64,000 nt of DNA from Sialis fuliginosa (Eukaryota; Arthropoda; Insecta; Megaloptera; Sialidae), in assembly GCA_961205875.1 (NCBI GenBank), contig OY540818.1, positions 10,762,761-10,826,760 of the forward strand. Reading direction: 5' to 3'. Below are positions 1 through 11,617 of this stretch, one piece after another; the stretch's first letter is position 1, and each line of letters starts with the position of its first letter. The notes below the pieces were generated by a model that was given only the letters and a program-made list of their open reading frames with translations, had not been told where the DNA came from and did no database searches. The position numbers were made by a program, and so were the translations under genes.

Positions 1-765
1 GAAAATCGGTTAATTTGGACCATTTTTTTTAAAATAAGATATTTAGTATATGTAAATATGTAGTAAATGAAATAGCAGTTTATAGATTTTGTTTTTATTA
101 AGTATTAATCAACAGAATTATCATAAACAAAATGTGATCGGAGCTTTGTTTCATTTTAACCAACCGGTACTGTAAATTGGACCACAGAGTTGCTAATTTT
201 GACTTTAATAGAATCTTAACTAAATATACCTGTAAACAAAACATAATATATATTTATGAATTACAAACTATGAAACAATTATTTATCGTATTAAGACAAA
301 AAACTATAAGAAATCAGCCTCGTTAAATTATTTCAATTAAATTATTCAAGACAATCATCACATGTCAGGATTATTGTTACAAGTTTCATGATTCCAGTTA
401 TGGCAACTACGTGCGGTCCATTTTAACCAACAGTGTGAAAAGTGAGAGAAAAAATCTAACAAAAACATAACCTATCAAAGCCGCCAATCAATCCATGACA
501 ATTAATTGATGATAAATTACTGTTGCAAACTATAAATTAAAAACACTGTACTAACCACACCCATAGCACGAATCACTCAAAATTACATCAAAAATCACTT
601 ATTTACATTTACAAAAAGAAAATACTAACATTCAACTTGTCAAGAAAAAAACAATATGGCCGATATGTAATGAAGTTAGACGCCTATCGCACGGTGTTGC
701 GATAGGCGAAATCAGAAATCAGAAAACTACTTTTCGAGATATAAGGGTGGTCCAATTTAGCGAGT
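1..765. mobile_element. Probable non-autonomous DNA element with TGGACC ends, cut by window edge
   Basis: The left end (7-21, CGGTTAATTTGGACCA) is nearly the reverse complement of the right end near 747-765 (TGGTCCAATTTAGCG). Related sub-terminal copies occur inside: TTTTAACCAACCGG and AAATTGGACCAC near 154-184, and GGTCCATTTTAACCAAC near 416-432. An 11-bp perfect hairpin (681-691 with 698-708) is in the right half. No transposase frame is visible. Terminal and sub-terminal inverted repeats suggest a DNA-transposon derivative; the superfamily is not determined. Confidence 0.45.
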
Positions 766-2240
766 AATTCAATATACCATACTTTCCCTTATTTAGAATA
801 AATTAAATCGAGGTTTTAGTTCTTCAAAACGTGTTCCTTCATCGGAACTATTATTTTTTCAACGATAAAAAACAAATATATGTAGGTACTACGAAAAAAG
901 TTTTCCAGATGTTTCCTAAAGCTTATTCCATGAATATGGTGGTAAGCAAATCCGGTAGATCTGAAACATCCTGTGTATAAATATCGTTTGATTGCAATTA
1001 TCGTATACGAGTTTTCTGGTAAATTTCACTTAATTGAAATATTGGTTGCCTAATATAAAAATAAATAATTGACGTTTTTATATCTACTTCAACTTTTTGT
1101 AATTACACATTAAATATACGTAATTTCATTATATCAAGGCATGCGATGTTTTAGTTTTTGAATCACCAATTTACATTGAAAAATATAATGCGTGGGTGAC
1201 CCTATCTCTTTTTAATCTTTTTAAAAAAGTCTAAATATAATAATTTTCCAAGGCAAATCCATTGTGAGGTGTTGTTAATTAAAATATATTACTTCTAATG
1301 ACGCAATTTTCCATTTTATGAATTAAAATGTCATGCATTTTATACATAATCAAAAAACAACCCAAATATTGCGATTTTCTAAGAATTTATATCTTTTTGA
1401 AAACCTTTCAATTCGTTGTTAATATTAGTAGAAAACCTTTGAAAAAAAATTTTTTTTAGATATGAATAGATGTTGTGTTACTTTCAAAAATTTAATATAC
1501 AATAAATGACAAATTGAATATTTGTTGAAATCATACTTTGATGATGTTTTAAAATAAACATGACGTTATTTGAGATCCCTTTACAATTTATTATAACTTT
1601 CAAATTGAAACTGTGATCTGTTCAAATATTTGCTGGGAAGAACTTTGTTCAATAATGTCCATACCGTTTTATTTTATTCCAACTTTGAATAATATATCGA
1701 CGACAATTCATGTATTTGCGTATGTCTCAACATATATACATATATGTGAACTGTGATTTGTTCAATCGAACTAATAGTTTAGACCAGTCAGTGGCGTATC
1801 TAGGAAAAATATATAAAAATAAAAGTTTAAAAAACCAAAATTTGACTACACTAAAACATGTCAACTAAAAAGTTCTTTTTCTTCTTCTTCATAACGTAGA
1901 ATGTCTGCTGGTAGTTTAAATAGTGCTAAAAACTAAATTGTTATGCATATCTCCTGAAAAATTTTGATTTAGTATTTTAGTAATATAGCAAAAATTTACA
2001 TTTAAAAAAAAATTTATAGCCGAAACGGCTCATTTTTCGAAGTTGTGTTTATGACAACTTTGGATCAGCATCTTATAAACTACAACATATCAAAAATTAA
2101 GCGAATTTCACCGAAAACTATTTCTCATTAGAAATGTGCGGGGTCCTTTCTTATTTTTTCAAATTAATTAAATTATTTTGCAATCAAAAAATAATAATGA
2201 AACTGTCAATCTAAAATTACACGAGTACAAAATACTGATT
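766..2240. other. AT-rich non-coding, one unpaired hAT-like end
   Basis: No coding signal. A hAT-type end, CAGTGGCGTATCTAGG, starts near 1789 but no partner end was found nearby, so it is a fragment at best. Confidence 0.4.
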
Positions 2241-2249
2241 TTTACCGGT

Positions 2250-2480
2250 TAGGAATATAAATACCGAGCGCGCGATGTACAGTTAGACACCGTGTTTTTG
2301 TGGTTGTTGATCAGGAAACATACAACAGAATGCATTCCCGTCCTCCCTTTATATGGGCACGAGTAGGGCTCGCTCATGGTACAGGTTATGTTGATAACAA
2401 CTTATTCTCTGCAGACATAATGGCTCTTGTTGTTATTGTCGAAGACTTCCGTGAACCGTTTATTTGTATCACGGTATATT
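2250..2480. other. GC-richer island with a TATA box; possible unrecognised transcript start
   Basis: TATAAATA at 2256-2263 is followed by ACAGTTAG near 2279-2286 on the plus strand, a spacing a little short for a TATA-initiator pair. The island then stays GC-richer to about 2480. A 66-codon plus-strand frame (2300-2500) crosses it but resembles nothing I know. A second TATAAA on the minus strand sits at 2353-2348. The block may be a promoter with first exon of an unknown gene or a mobile-element fragment. Confidence 0.25.
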
Positions 2481-2500
2481 GGGTTTTAATAATATATTAA

Positions 2501-5370
2501 ATATATTTATAACATAATAATATATAAGTATTTTGATAGATAACAAGATAGGTACAAGTAAGACTGCGTATGAGAATAAGTATCGTGTATATTAGGGTAT
2601 GTAAAAAAAATCGATATTTTTTCCCTCCTTCTCGTTATATAAAAAAGTAGTTTATGACCGAAAATATATCCCCCCATAGGAGGGAAATTGGAGTATGAAA
2701 TTTCGATTGTTCCTTAAAAGACCCAGACGGACGATAATGTTTCGACAACGCAGTAAAATTTAATATATAAAATAATTGATGTATTTCAAAGTTTTGACAA
2801 TTCAGTTTTACTCAAACATTTACATTTTGTAGAAAAGAGAAAATCATAATTAAATATTTAAAATTTGTTAATGAACATTCTTAGTTATAATAATTAAGCA
2901 GGAATGAATATTCTGTGACAATATTGACGATCTAACAGTTAATAATTAAATTTGAAAAATTAAAACTTAGACAATTAAATTTCTGTTAAAAACTCCTCCA
3001 ATTAAAACTTTTTTTTAACTAATGTTTGTATTAAATGTATTATTGTTTACTTCTTTGTAGCAAATGCGTATTTTAATTTTGTAATTAATAAAATTCTAGA
3101 TTTCAACTTTGTGTTCTATATAAAAAAATGCTTAATTTAATACATGTTATTTAAAAAGTTTTAAAAGGTATTATTAATTTGTCTTTCATTTTTTTAAGGA
3201 GTTTTATGTACAAAAAAAAGTTGAATATTAGAAGGTACTTATAATTAGTTCAATGTTCACGGTGGGTTACGATCGTGATTAGTGCACAATTTTTTATATA
3301 TTTTTTACAATCTATTATTTTTGGAAAAAATATGACTGGGAACTTTAATTTATTTTTTACATTTATTTATTTTTGAATTAAAAAAATGTATTCACGCACG
3401 ACTGTTTTATTTCGACTCACAATCCTTCACGTTCTCGATTCAATATTATAAAGCGGTCAAATTCACGTCGGTATTATCACAAAGTAACCTGAAAATTTTA
3501 GGGCCTGCACCCATATGTAATGTGTAGGAACTTGACCAATATCAAAAAAACATACATTCATAAAAAAATCCAAGACTAGTAAAATAAAATAAAACTTTAT
3601 AGATTGTATCTAAAGTACAGCCTATATAAAAAATCTTAAAAATAGAAAAGTTAATCAGAATTTAAATGATAATTTATTTTAAAATAATAATAAAAATTTT
3701 ATTTAGTAGTGGAAGTCTACAAGATCTCAAATTTAAATTCTGCGTGAGTATGAAAGTAAGATTTTAATATTTAAATTAAAATGTCTTTCGTAGAAGCTTA
3801 CAATCAAATATAAATGTAATATTATCATGTATAATATTCAAATTAAAATGTCTTTCGTAGTTTTTGAATCTATTCACATACTATGATACTTTTACGATTT
3901 TTGTTCTGTATATTTATTGGTTCCGATTTAACATTAATTTAAATGATACTTTTATTGTTCGAATGCCTATTGTCAAACCATCATGAATTTTCTCAGGATT
4001 TTTGAGCAGTGGTAATAAATGTATAGTTATGTAAATGATGTGCATTTTATGAGATATACTTGTCACCACTGCTTTTAGATCGTTGATTTCTACTTAACGC
4101 GCATGCGTCAATGTTATTAATATTTAACCATATCATTTGTCATTTATATTTAATACTCAAAGCAAATTTTTTATAATACCGGACATAAGACAGAAGAATA
4201 AGTTTCGGTTGAATTATGATAGTTGAATTAATTCAGCTGAGTATTAACGAAAATTTACAATTGATATTGTCTAAAATATATACGAGTACATACATATAAG
4301 TAATATAAAAACACGTATTCAACAAACAAAATTATATTTTCCAATAAAATTGATTTTTTTTTTTTTAAATACATCAAACTGATTTTTGCTTTATACCAAT
4401 ACATACAAAAGAAACGAAAAGCTCTCTGCAATTACTCAATTGAGGATCAATTAAAACTCCATCAGATTTTATGTTTCATAGAGTTCATGTAGTTTTACTT
4501 TCAATTATCACAGATATGATTTGTACCAAACTTTAATTCATTAGTCTAGATTTTACAGTAAAAGAAGAAATGAAGTGTAAGATTTGTTAGTAGTTTTATT
4601 TAATTGTTTCAAAATACAGTTTAAAATTATTATAAGGACCAATTAAAATGTTTTTTACATATAGGTAACGAAAATTGAATGAAATATTTAATAAAATTTT
4701 ATTAAGTAAATGTTGCAAAATTAATTTAATTTTTATAAATTTTAATTAATTGCGTGTTATTATAACATTTATTATGGGATTTAATTAATTTCAACAATGA
4801 TGAAAACTGTAAAAAAAATTGATTTTAAAAAGTTAATTATTATTCTAAAATGATATTTAATATATTTATATATCTATATATTTTCTGAGGTTTATTTTAT
4901 GAATTCGTTGGATTCCTCTTTATTGTTTTAAAAAACGTTATAGCTATATAATGAAAAAGTACACGATTTTCTTGTCTTTTATGCTTTTGAATGTAATTTC
5001 CTTATTTTTGATTTCACCACAGATTATTTTGTTCGTAATTATAATTTTATTATAATTAGTTAACATACATTTATATGAGTTGTATTTATAAGATGTGGGC
5101 TAAAAATTAATAATATATTAAACATTATTTTTACTTTCTTATACGGCCTAACATATGTATAAAATATATATAGTATAGATAGGTAAGTAAGTAATATTAA
5201 TCCGATTTTTTCGAATTGATGGTTTTGATATAAATATCTATTTTGATCCATTCTAATGTGTGTAGTAGACACTAAACAATAAAACACAGAAGGGTGAAAT
5301 TTTATATTTAAGATCAATTATCGTTTCCTATTTTTAAAAACGAGCTTGCAACCGAAAACGGAAGTTTACT
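2501..5370. other. AT-rich non-coding stretch
   Basis: I see only AT-rich sequence with poly-A/T runs. The 85-codon minus frame at 5060-5317 has no recognisable domain, GC rise or splice context and is treated as chance. Confidence 0.5.
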
Positions 5371-5376
5371 CTAGTA

Positions 5377-5580
5377 CAGTATTTCCCAAAATGAGTTCCG
5401 CGTATATTAAAGCATACGCGATATATAATAAAATATATATAAAAAAAAACATTTTTTTTTCATTTAATGTCTCATTCAAATGGGGGGGGGGTTGTACAAT
5501 ATAACCATGGTAAGTTTTCCGCAATAAAATTGAATTGAAAAATCGTATAGGGGATCCGCGACAAAATAAGTTTGAAATGT
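5377..5580. mobile_element. Decayed hAT-like miniature element
   Basis: CAGTATTTCCCAAAATGAG at the left and CCGCGACAAAATAAGTTTG at the right, with GTTCCGCG and GGATCCGCG inside, resemble the ends of hAT elements (CAGTGTTTCCCAAAC type). The right terminus is eroded and no 8-bp duplication is visible. It lies about 290 bases downstream, in transcript sense, of the secretory first exon, so in its intron. Confidence 0.3.
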
Positions 5581-5872
5581 GGATTATAAATTAATAATAT
5601 TTATTATTATCAAAATTAAATACATCTGGATGCTGGTACGTCAAAAAAGGTGTTGTGAATTTTTATATTTGACAATATTTTTGTTTTGATCTAATGATTA
5701 TTATTAATTGATAAGAAAATCATAAAAGGGTACATGGGAACTCCGAATTTCGAATGAGGTTGCTTTCAGCTCCAAAAAAATTAAAACCTATTGCGTTATA
5801 ATATCAATCAAGCTGAATGGTCAAATATAGTAAAATATAAACGAATAAATTCGATATTATTTTATTTTTTAC

Positions 5873-5948
5873 CTGGATCAACACTAAGGGCATCTAGCAC
5901 GGCCAAAGCCGCGACCACGAGTACCACCAAAACACACAACAACCTCAT
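5873..5948 (-). CDS. First coding exon of a secreted protein (signal peptide)
   Basis: Minus-strand ATG at 5948 (purine at -3) opens a 25-codon frame that ends at a donor, CCAG/gtaaaa, in phase 1. It encodes MRLLCVLVVLVVAALAVLDA then LSVDP: a basic n-region, a 14 to 16-residue hydrophobic core and small residues before a plausible signal-peptidase site. This is a textbook secretory leader on its own exon, as in many insect neuropeptide, odorant-binding and immune-peptide genes. I could not find a convincing in-phase second exon between 5870 and the left edge, so the mature product is unknown. The plus-strand 85-residue frame over the same bases lacks such structure and is read as a shadow. 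Confidence 0.5.
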
Positions 5949-6085
5949 GTCCGTAACCGTCCCAGAACCGAGTTCTGGTCGTAACAACACTCAACAATGC
6001 GATAACAATGGTGGCGCTTCGACACGACCGAGACAGAGCAATTACTGAGCAGCAGCACGACTTAAGTCAACCGCGCGACCTTATT
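5949..6085 (-). promoter_or_regulatory. GC-richer leader and possible core promoter of the secreted-protein gene
   Basis: The 100 bases upstream of the ATG at 5948 are GC-richer than the surroundings and contain no other ATG on the minus strand. A TCAGT initiator-like pentamer lies near 6050 and a TAATAAGG weak TATA-like element near 6086 to 6079, about 35 to 40 bases before it. A 7-bp stem with 3-nt loop (CCAGAAC, CGA, GTTCTGG on the plus strand, 5962-5978) sits 14 nt before the start codon. Start-site and promoter calls are inference from motifs. Confidence 0.3.
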
Positions 6086-7059
6086 AGTGTGTGTGTATGT
6101 ATGTGTATGTAATACGAACATGGTGGTGTCTTAAGGTGTTAAATTATAGGTATTATTGTGGCTAATAGGATAAATGTTTTGTTTGATGATATTTAATATG
6201 TGTTGAATGTAAAATTATTGCTGTTATGGCCATTGTTGTTGATAGGATAAATAGTTTATTTGTTGAGATGTTTTGGAAGAATGATTTAAGTTCAATTGAA
6301 TTAATTATAGAGTCAAACAAGTTGGGGGTTGAATGTAATTTAGAAGGTGTCTTAAGTGGTCAGCTTTTACATAATTGTACCCTTAAATAAATGATTTTCA
6401 AATTTCCCAGTATTTTATTAATTTTATTTTATAAATATTATATGATATTATCAAAACGTTTTAAGTAAAATTGAAAATTTAATAACGAATTCAAGGTATA
6501 CAAATATTAAAACACAATTATACGGTTCCGTCCTCAAAATCAATTTTTTGAAAGAAATATCGAAAAACTCATTAATTAAGTACGTACTTAAGTTAATAAA
6601 ATCATAAAAATTCAAATGTATTTGTGTAAAAATTATTTAACATTTTATATCATAAATAAAACTTATTTTTCTTATTACCAAAATACTTTTTTGAATTTCA
6701 CTAGGTATAAAAAAATACAGTAACGAAAAGTTAATTATAAATATGAACAAATTAAAAGAAACACAACCTTAGGCAATTTCGAATTAATTTAAATTAATTT
6801 TATCCCAACATGCAATCTAAAATTGCTACATAACGATTACAAAATGAAAAGGGCTATGGATCTTTAACTACCAAATAAACATTGACTTTAACATTGGACC
6901 AAGTATACAGAGGGTCTCAATTTTTAATAAAAGTTGCGAATTTTAATAATTATAACTTATATTTCCTACATGAAATTATAAGGTCTGCCGTGTTATGGTA
7001 TCATCGGCGTAAAATCTTTTAGATCCACTATAATAGGTATAAAGAATATGAATAAAAGT

Positions 7060-7195
7060 GAACAACAAAATCAAGAGCGTTGTGGAAGCGTGGGCGACTT
7101 GAAGAAGGTAACCAGGTGACGTTGCCCAACACCGCCGTCGTGGGCGGCGACCTTACATGGACATGCCGTCGTCTAGGCGCGGTCACACACAACAA
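7060..7195. other. Unassigned GC-rich island
   Basis: About 130 bases are much GC-richer than the flanks. On the minus strand a GTAAGG donor-like site occurs at 7155 to 7150, so this could be a 5' untranslated exon of the gene whose ATG is at 5948. On the plus strand a 23-codon frame from ATG 7048 runs through it to a TGA. Neither reading is strong. Between 6130 and 7060 and between 7195 and 7550 I see nothing else. Confidence 0.25.
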
Positions 7196-7553
7196 TGTAT
7201 TTCTAATAGAGAAATTATAATAATTCCACTATAAATTATAACGATACATATAAATATTACTAACATTTCGTGGACATATCGTTTAATGGCCAACTGTCAA
7301 TTTGCATATTCTTTTTATGTGCATGTGGTGTTATATAATAAATATGTCTTCAGTGACGGGTCGTTAATACGGGCATAAAAAGTTGATGTATAAATATTAG
7401 ATGAAGCAAATAACGACTGTCGAATTTTTTCTTATAGCAAAATAATCGAAGAGATAGAAACGAGAGATAAATAAAACGGCCAAGTGCGTGTTGGGCACGC
7501 ACATGATAGGTTTACGTAGTCATTACGATTTATAAACAAGAATTATTTCAACG

Positions 7554-8750
7554 GACGCTCTGATAACGACATTTAAATGCAAATATATCGTGACTGAAGG
7601 GTTAAAATCAAAAGGTCATATAACATTTTTTGTTGCATTTTAGGAGACCTATCTAAAGATACCCCACTCAATGGGGTAAGTGAAAAAAAAATTTGAGAAC
7701 AATTTTCAGTCTATGGGAGGGGGTCCAAAATAATTTTGACAGTGTTCGTTATAATTTTCAGTGAAAGTACTAATTCAAAGCTACATTCTGAATTTTTTTC
7801 AGATTTTTTGAATGGATAGTTTAGAAATTAGGGTGGGGGGGACGCTCTGATAACGACATTTAAATGCAAATACATCGTGACTGAAGGGTTAAAATCAAAA
7901 TATCATTTAACATTTTTTGTTGCATTTTAGGAGACCTATCCAATTACCACCCACTCAATGGGTTAAGTGAAAAAAAAAAAAGTGAGTTCACTTTTCAGTC
8001 TATGGGAGGGGGGTCCAAAATAATTTTGACAGTGTTCGTTATAATTTTCAGTGAAAGTACTAATTGAAAGCTACATTCTGAATTTTTTTCAGATTTTTTG
8101 AAAAGATAGTTTAGAAATTAAGGGGGGGGGGACGCTCTGATAACGACATTTAAATGCAAATATATCGTGACTGAAGGATTAAAATCAAAAGATCATTTAA
8201 CATTTTTTGTTGCATTTTAGGAGACCTATCCAATGACATCACATTCAATGGGATATGTGAAAAAAAAATTGTGAGTTCACTTTTCAGTCTATGGGAGGGG
8301 GGTCCAAAATAATTTTGACAGTGTTCGTTATAATTTTCAGTGGAAGTACTAATTAAAGGCTACATTCATGAATTTTTTCAGATTTTTTAAATTGATAGTT
8401 TAGAAATTAGGGTGGGGGGACACTTTTATCACGACTTTGAACGCAAATATATCGTGACTGAAGGGTTAAAATCAAAATGTTATATTGCATTTTTTATTGC
8501 ATTTTAGGAGACCTATCTAAAGACTCCCCACTTAATGGATTAAGTGAAATTTTTTTTTTGAAAATACTTTTCAGTCTATGGAAAGGGGGTCCAAAAAATT
8601 TTTTTTCAAAAATATTATCATTTCTGTTTTTGGGTTATCAGTCTACGTCTGTATACCAAATTTCATCTTAATCGGCTTAAAATTTTTGAGGACGGACGGA
8701 CGGACATGGCGAAACTATAAGGTTTCCTAGTTTTCTACGGAAACCTAAAA
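7554..8750. repeat. 289-bp tandem repeat, three full copies plus a diverged fourth
   Basis: Units begin at 7554, 7841 and 8131 with GACGCTCTGATAACGAC and a diverged fourth at about 8419, so periods are 287 to 290. Each unit carries ATATCGTGACTGAAGG, TGCATTTTAGGAGACCTATC, CAGTCTATGGGAGGGGGTCC and a terminal G-run. Copies differ by scattered changes and small indels. The array ends in GGACGGACGGAC and TCTACGGAAACCTAAAA, a tail seen on dispersed insect repeats. It is best read as a minisatellite expanded inside a transposable element. It is not a CRISPR array (eukaryotic context, units far too long, no unique spacers). Confidence 0.8.
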
Positions 8751-10336
8751 AACGATAACTATGATATGTTTTATTTTAATTCAAATAAATTTCCTCGAAA
8801 CTGAAAATTAAAAAAAACTGTAATATTATACTCGAGAAAAAATTAATTCAGTCTACGCAAATCAAATTAGATTTTTTTTCTTCAAAATTTCGATATTCGT
8901 CAATTACCAAAGATTTACTCTGATTTACGGCTTAATTATGAAAAAGAAAATATAAATCTATGTAGACCTAAAATTTAATATGATTTTTTTTCAAATAAAT
9001 TCAACAATATGTATATTTATGGTAATCGACGTAGATATAAATTTTGAAACTAGATCTAATTTGATCTATAAAATATCCCCTGTATATATACAAACATATT
9101 TTCCCGTAAAACTGAAAGCTCATAAAGCGGAAATTCGTAAGCATATGTAAATATTTTTATTAATATGTTTACTCTTCGATTGTATACCGATTTGTATTGT
9201 ATGCATATTTACGAAAGGAAACTGTAAAATAAACCAAATACTCGAAAATGATGAAAATTTGTATAAATATATGCACAAGAAAAAATACAAAATAAATGAG
9301 AAAAATATTTTTTGTAAATATTATAAAATCATTTTGTAAGACAGTTGCTTCGGCATTTGAACAATGACTTATTAAAAAACGTTTATTTTTCTAACGAGTC
9401 GACACTGAAGAAAACGGTAAGCAATATACAGATATCTTGTCATTAATATGTTTTAGCTATATACCTACCGGTTGTAACTACTTTATTCAAATTTTCAAAA
9501 ACATTTTAATTTAAATTAATTTCGTACATTCTTTTATATAGAAGTTTTACTTAATTGTGATAAAACTTATTTTTTTATGATTTTTATATATGTAAAATCA
9601 ATTATAATAGTACATTTTCAAGAAAAAATATTTAGAACAACTAAAAGAAGATGGCTTTATTAATAAGCGGAAATGAGAAAAATTCCTTTGTAATGATGAA
9701 GACGTCAATTATTTAAACATATAAATAATCCTTTTAAGCTTATATGATAAACACGCATGTACCAATATGAATTGAAAACAAATTTGATTAAACATTCTTA
9801 CAAAAAAAAATAATTGGGAACATTTTTACTGAAGTAGGTACATAAACATGTAATTTAATTAAGATTATTTTAAATCTATATTAGAAAATTCGACGAAAAA
9901 TTGTATTTTTTTTGATTTGGCACACGTGATTACTTTTTTCATCGGGTAGTTTTTATTATGCAAAATATATTGCTAGATGTTTTCTGAAATACTGTCTTTT
10001 AATGTCATGACATTTGCCCTATAAAATTCTCTATACAAAACTGAATTGTGTATTCTAGTCTATAGATATGAAATTACCTTATAGGGCATCCAATTCGTCT
10101 TGAAATCAATATATTGGTATTTGAACAATTCGGTATTGTTGGTATTTAATTTTTTAATAATAAATATTGAATTTTTTTAACTCAAGATTTGATTTACTCC
10201 ATTCTCTTTAAAAATGACCATCGCCCACACCAAAAAAAGTTTTACACGTCACTCCCCTGTTCCAATTTATATAAATAAAACTGAAGTTCATACTTCCAGT
10301 GTGTTTTTTTTTTGCTTCACCATACATTTTAGTATT
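8751..10336. other. AT-rich non-coding stretch
   Basis: No repeats with clear ends, no coding signal and no RNA gene recognised. Confidence 0.45.
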
Positions 10337-10621
10337 TCACAATATACCTACATAATTTTCTTTTTTCAGTTGAGTTTTTAACATCTGAATCGTAGAATAA
10401 ACTAAACCATAAAATAATGTAAAACGTACTAAAGTGTTCCATAGACTAAGTTTCCGGAACAACATTACACGTGTTTTGGGCTCTTGTGTTTCCTGTTCCG
10501 CCCTACGTGAGTAAGGAATTTTCTGGATATTACGCGTGAAGTGAAAACGACCGTCAGCGCGTACAAAAACTTCCATATATGTAACCGAATTCAAAAGTTT
10601 GTTACATTCCTTCGCAGACAC
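10337..10621 (-). CDS. Unrecognised 94-codon open frame
   Basis: A minus-strand frame that opens at GTG/ATG-like codons near 10621 reads through a somewhat GC-richer block (10420-10600) to a stop at 10337. It is rich in Arg/Lys with a hydrophobic patch (FTLFYGLVYS) towards its end. I recognise no domain and see no clear acceptor or donor. It may be a mobile-element coding relic or chance. I list it because its length and composition exceed most frames here. Confidence 0.15.
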   Translation of the reverse strand: MSAKECNKLLNSVTYMEVFVRADGRFHFTRNIQKIPYSRRAEQETQEPKTRVMLFRKLSLWNTLVRFTLFYGLVYSTIQMLKTQLKKENYVGIL

Positions 10622-10789
10622 AGGCGAAATAAATGGAAAATGTTTTATAAACTACACAAGGGTAGGATTAAACAAATACAGCACATGTATTTTCTTCTAC
10701 TGTTCATTAAATGAATGTTCATTAAATACATTTTGAATTTTACTGAATTTTTTTTAACATGTTAAATATGTACTGCTATCTTACAAGGG

Positions 10790-11296
10790 AACCTTTTCAA
10801 GTGGCATATTCAGATCGTGTTTAAATTTTGTATATAGTTAGAGGAGGTCATGGCTAGTAAGAAAAAAATTATCTTAGCTGCAATAAAACGGTTTAAGGGG
10901 GTAAAATACCCCTATGAAAATGTGCAAAATAATCATATATTTCAAATAACTCTGAAACTAATGAAGATTTAAAAAAATCTAGAATATGAAATTTTTATGA
11001 TTTTTTGTGTTCTTTCAAATGACAACAGTAGAAATTCGAAAAATGAAACCGTTAACCCCCACGTCCCACCCTTCCCATTATTTATTTTAATTTTTTATTA
11101 CGTTAGAGATAAGAAAAGTATTGACTAGAGTTGAAAAGTTACCAATTTAGAAGGATATTTACATTTTAGGACCCCTATAATCCAGTAAAGAGATTTTTAG
11201 CACATGTTAGTCTAGTAAAAAAAAATTAAAATAAATAATAGGGTGGGTGGGAGGTGGGGGTAAACGGTTTCATTTTTTCGAATTTCTACTGTTGTA
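10790..11296. mobile_element. Truncated foldback-type repeat
   Basis: Two 74-bp arms, near 11022-11096 and 11221-11296, are inverted copies at roughly 90% identity (share ACAGTAGAAATTCGAAAAA and GAAACCGT then a C-rich block). The left part, starting AAGGGAACCTTTTCAAGTGG near 10786, resembles the start of a dispersed arthropod repeat. The right side stops abruptly where the Tc1-type fragment begins at 11297, suggesting that one element disrupted the other. Confidence 0.5.
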
Positions 11297-11617
11297 TCGT
11301 CCAGTCGCCACCAGAGTCAATAATGAATTGACACCTTCGAGGTATACTTTCGACCAGATTTCAGCGTATACTCACACGGCAGAGACCTCCAAATGCGATG
11401 AATTTCTCAGATAGCTGCTTTAAATCATACATTTTTCTTCCACGAAGCTTGTGTTGAATGTACGCCTACATATTCTCAATTGGATTCGCATCAGGTGACT
11501 GCGAGGGCCAATAGAGCGTAATGATACCAGACTGCTCTTTTCACCCGGTGCTCAGCTTGCTGCGATATTTGGGATTGTTATCCTTCTGAAGCATTCAGTC
11601 CTCGTTTTTATCGATGT
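11297..11617 (-). pseudogene. Tc1-type (DD34E) transposase fragment, decayed
   Basis: One minus-strand frame reads LQKDNNPKYRSKL, then after a stop YWPSQSPDANPIENM, then stop, KLRGRKMYDLKQLSEKF, and NLVESIPRRCQFII. These match the C-terminal half of Tc1/mariner transposases (QQDNDPKH, WPAQSPDLNPIENLW and LVESMPRRCQ motifs). Exactly 34 codons separate the Asp of KDN and the Glu of PIEN, the DD34E spacing of Tc1. Three in-frame stops make it non-functional. Its upstream side is cut by the palindrome at 11618-11912, and no continuation was recognised beyond it. Confidence 0.85.

Noticed and set aside
1789..2150. Complete hAT element starting with CAGTGGCGTATCTAGG
   Set aside because: No inverted partner end or 8-bp duplication found; kept only as an unpaired end.
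5791..6048. Plus-strand 85-residue frame with Thr/Asn-rich end
   Set aside because: The minus strand encodes a textbook signal peptide with a donor; the plus frame is probably its mirror through GC-rich DNA.
7554..8750. Regular repeats considered as a CRISPR array
   Set aside because: Units are 289 bp with no short repeat/unique spacer pattern and the context is an insect genome.
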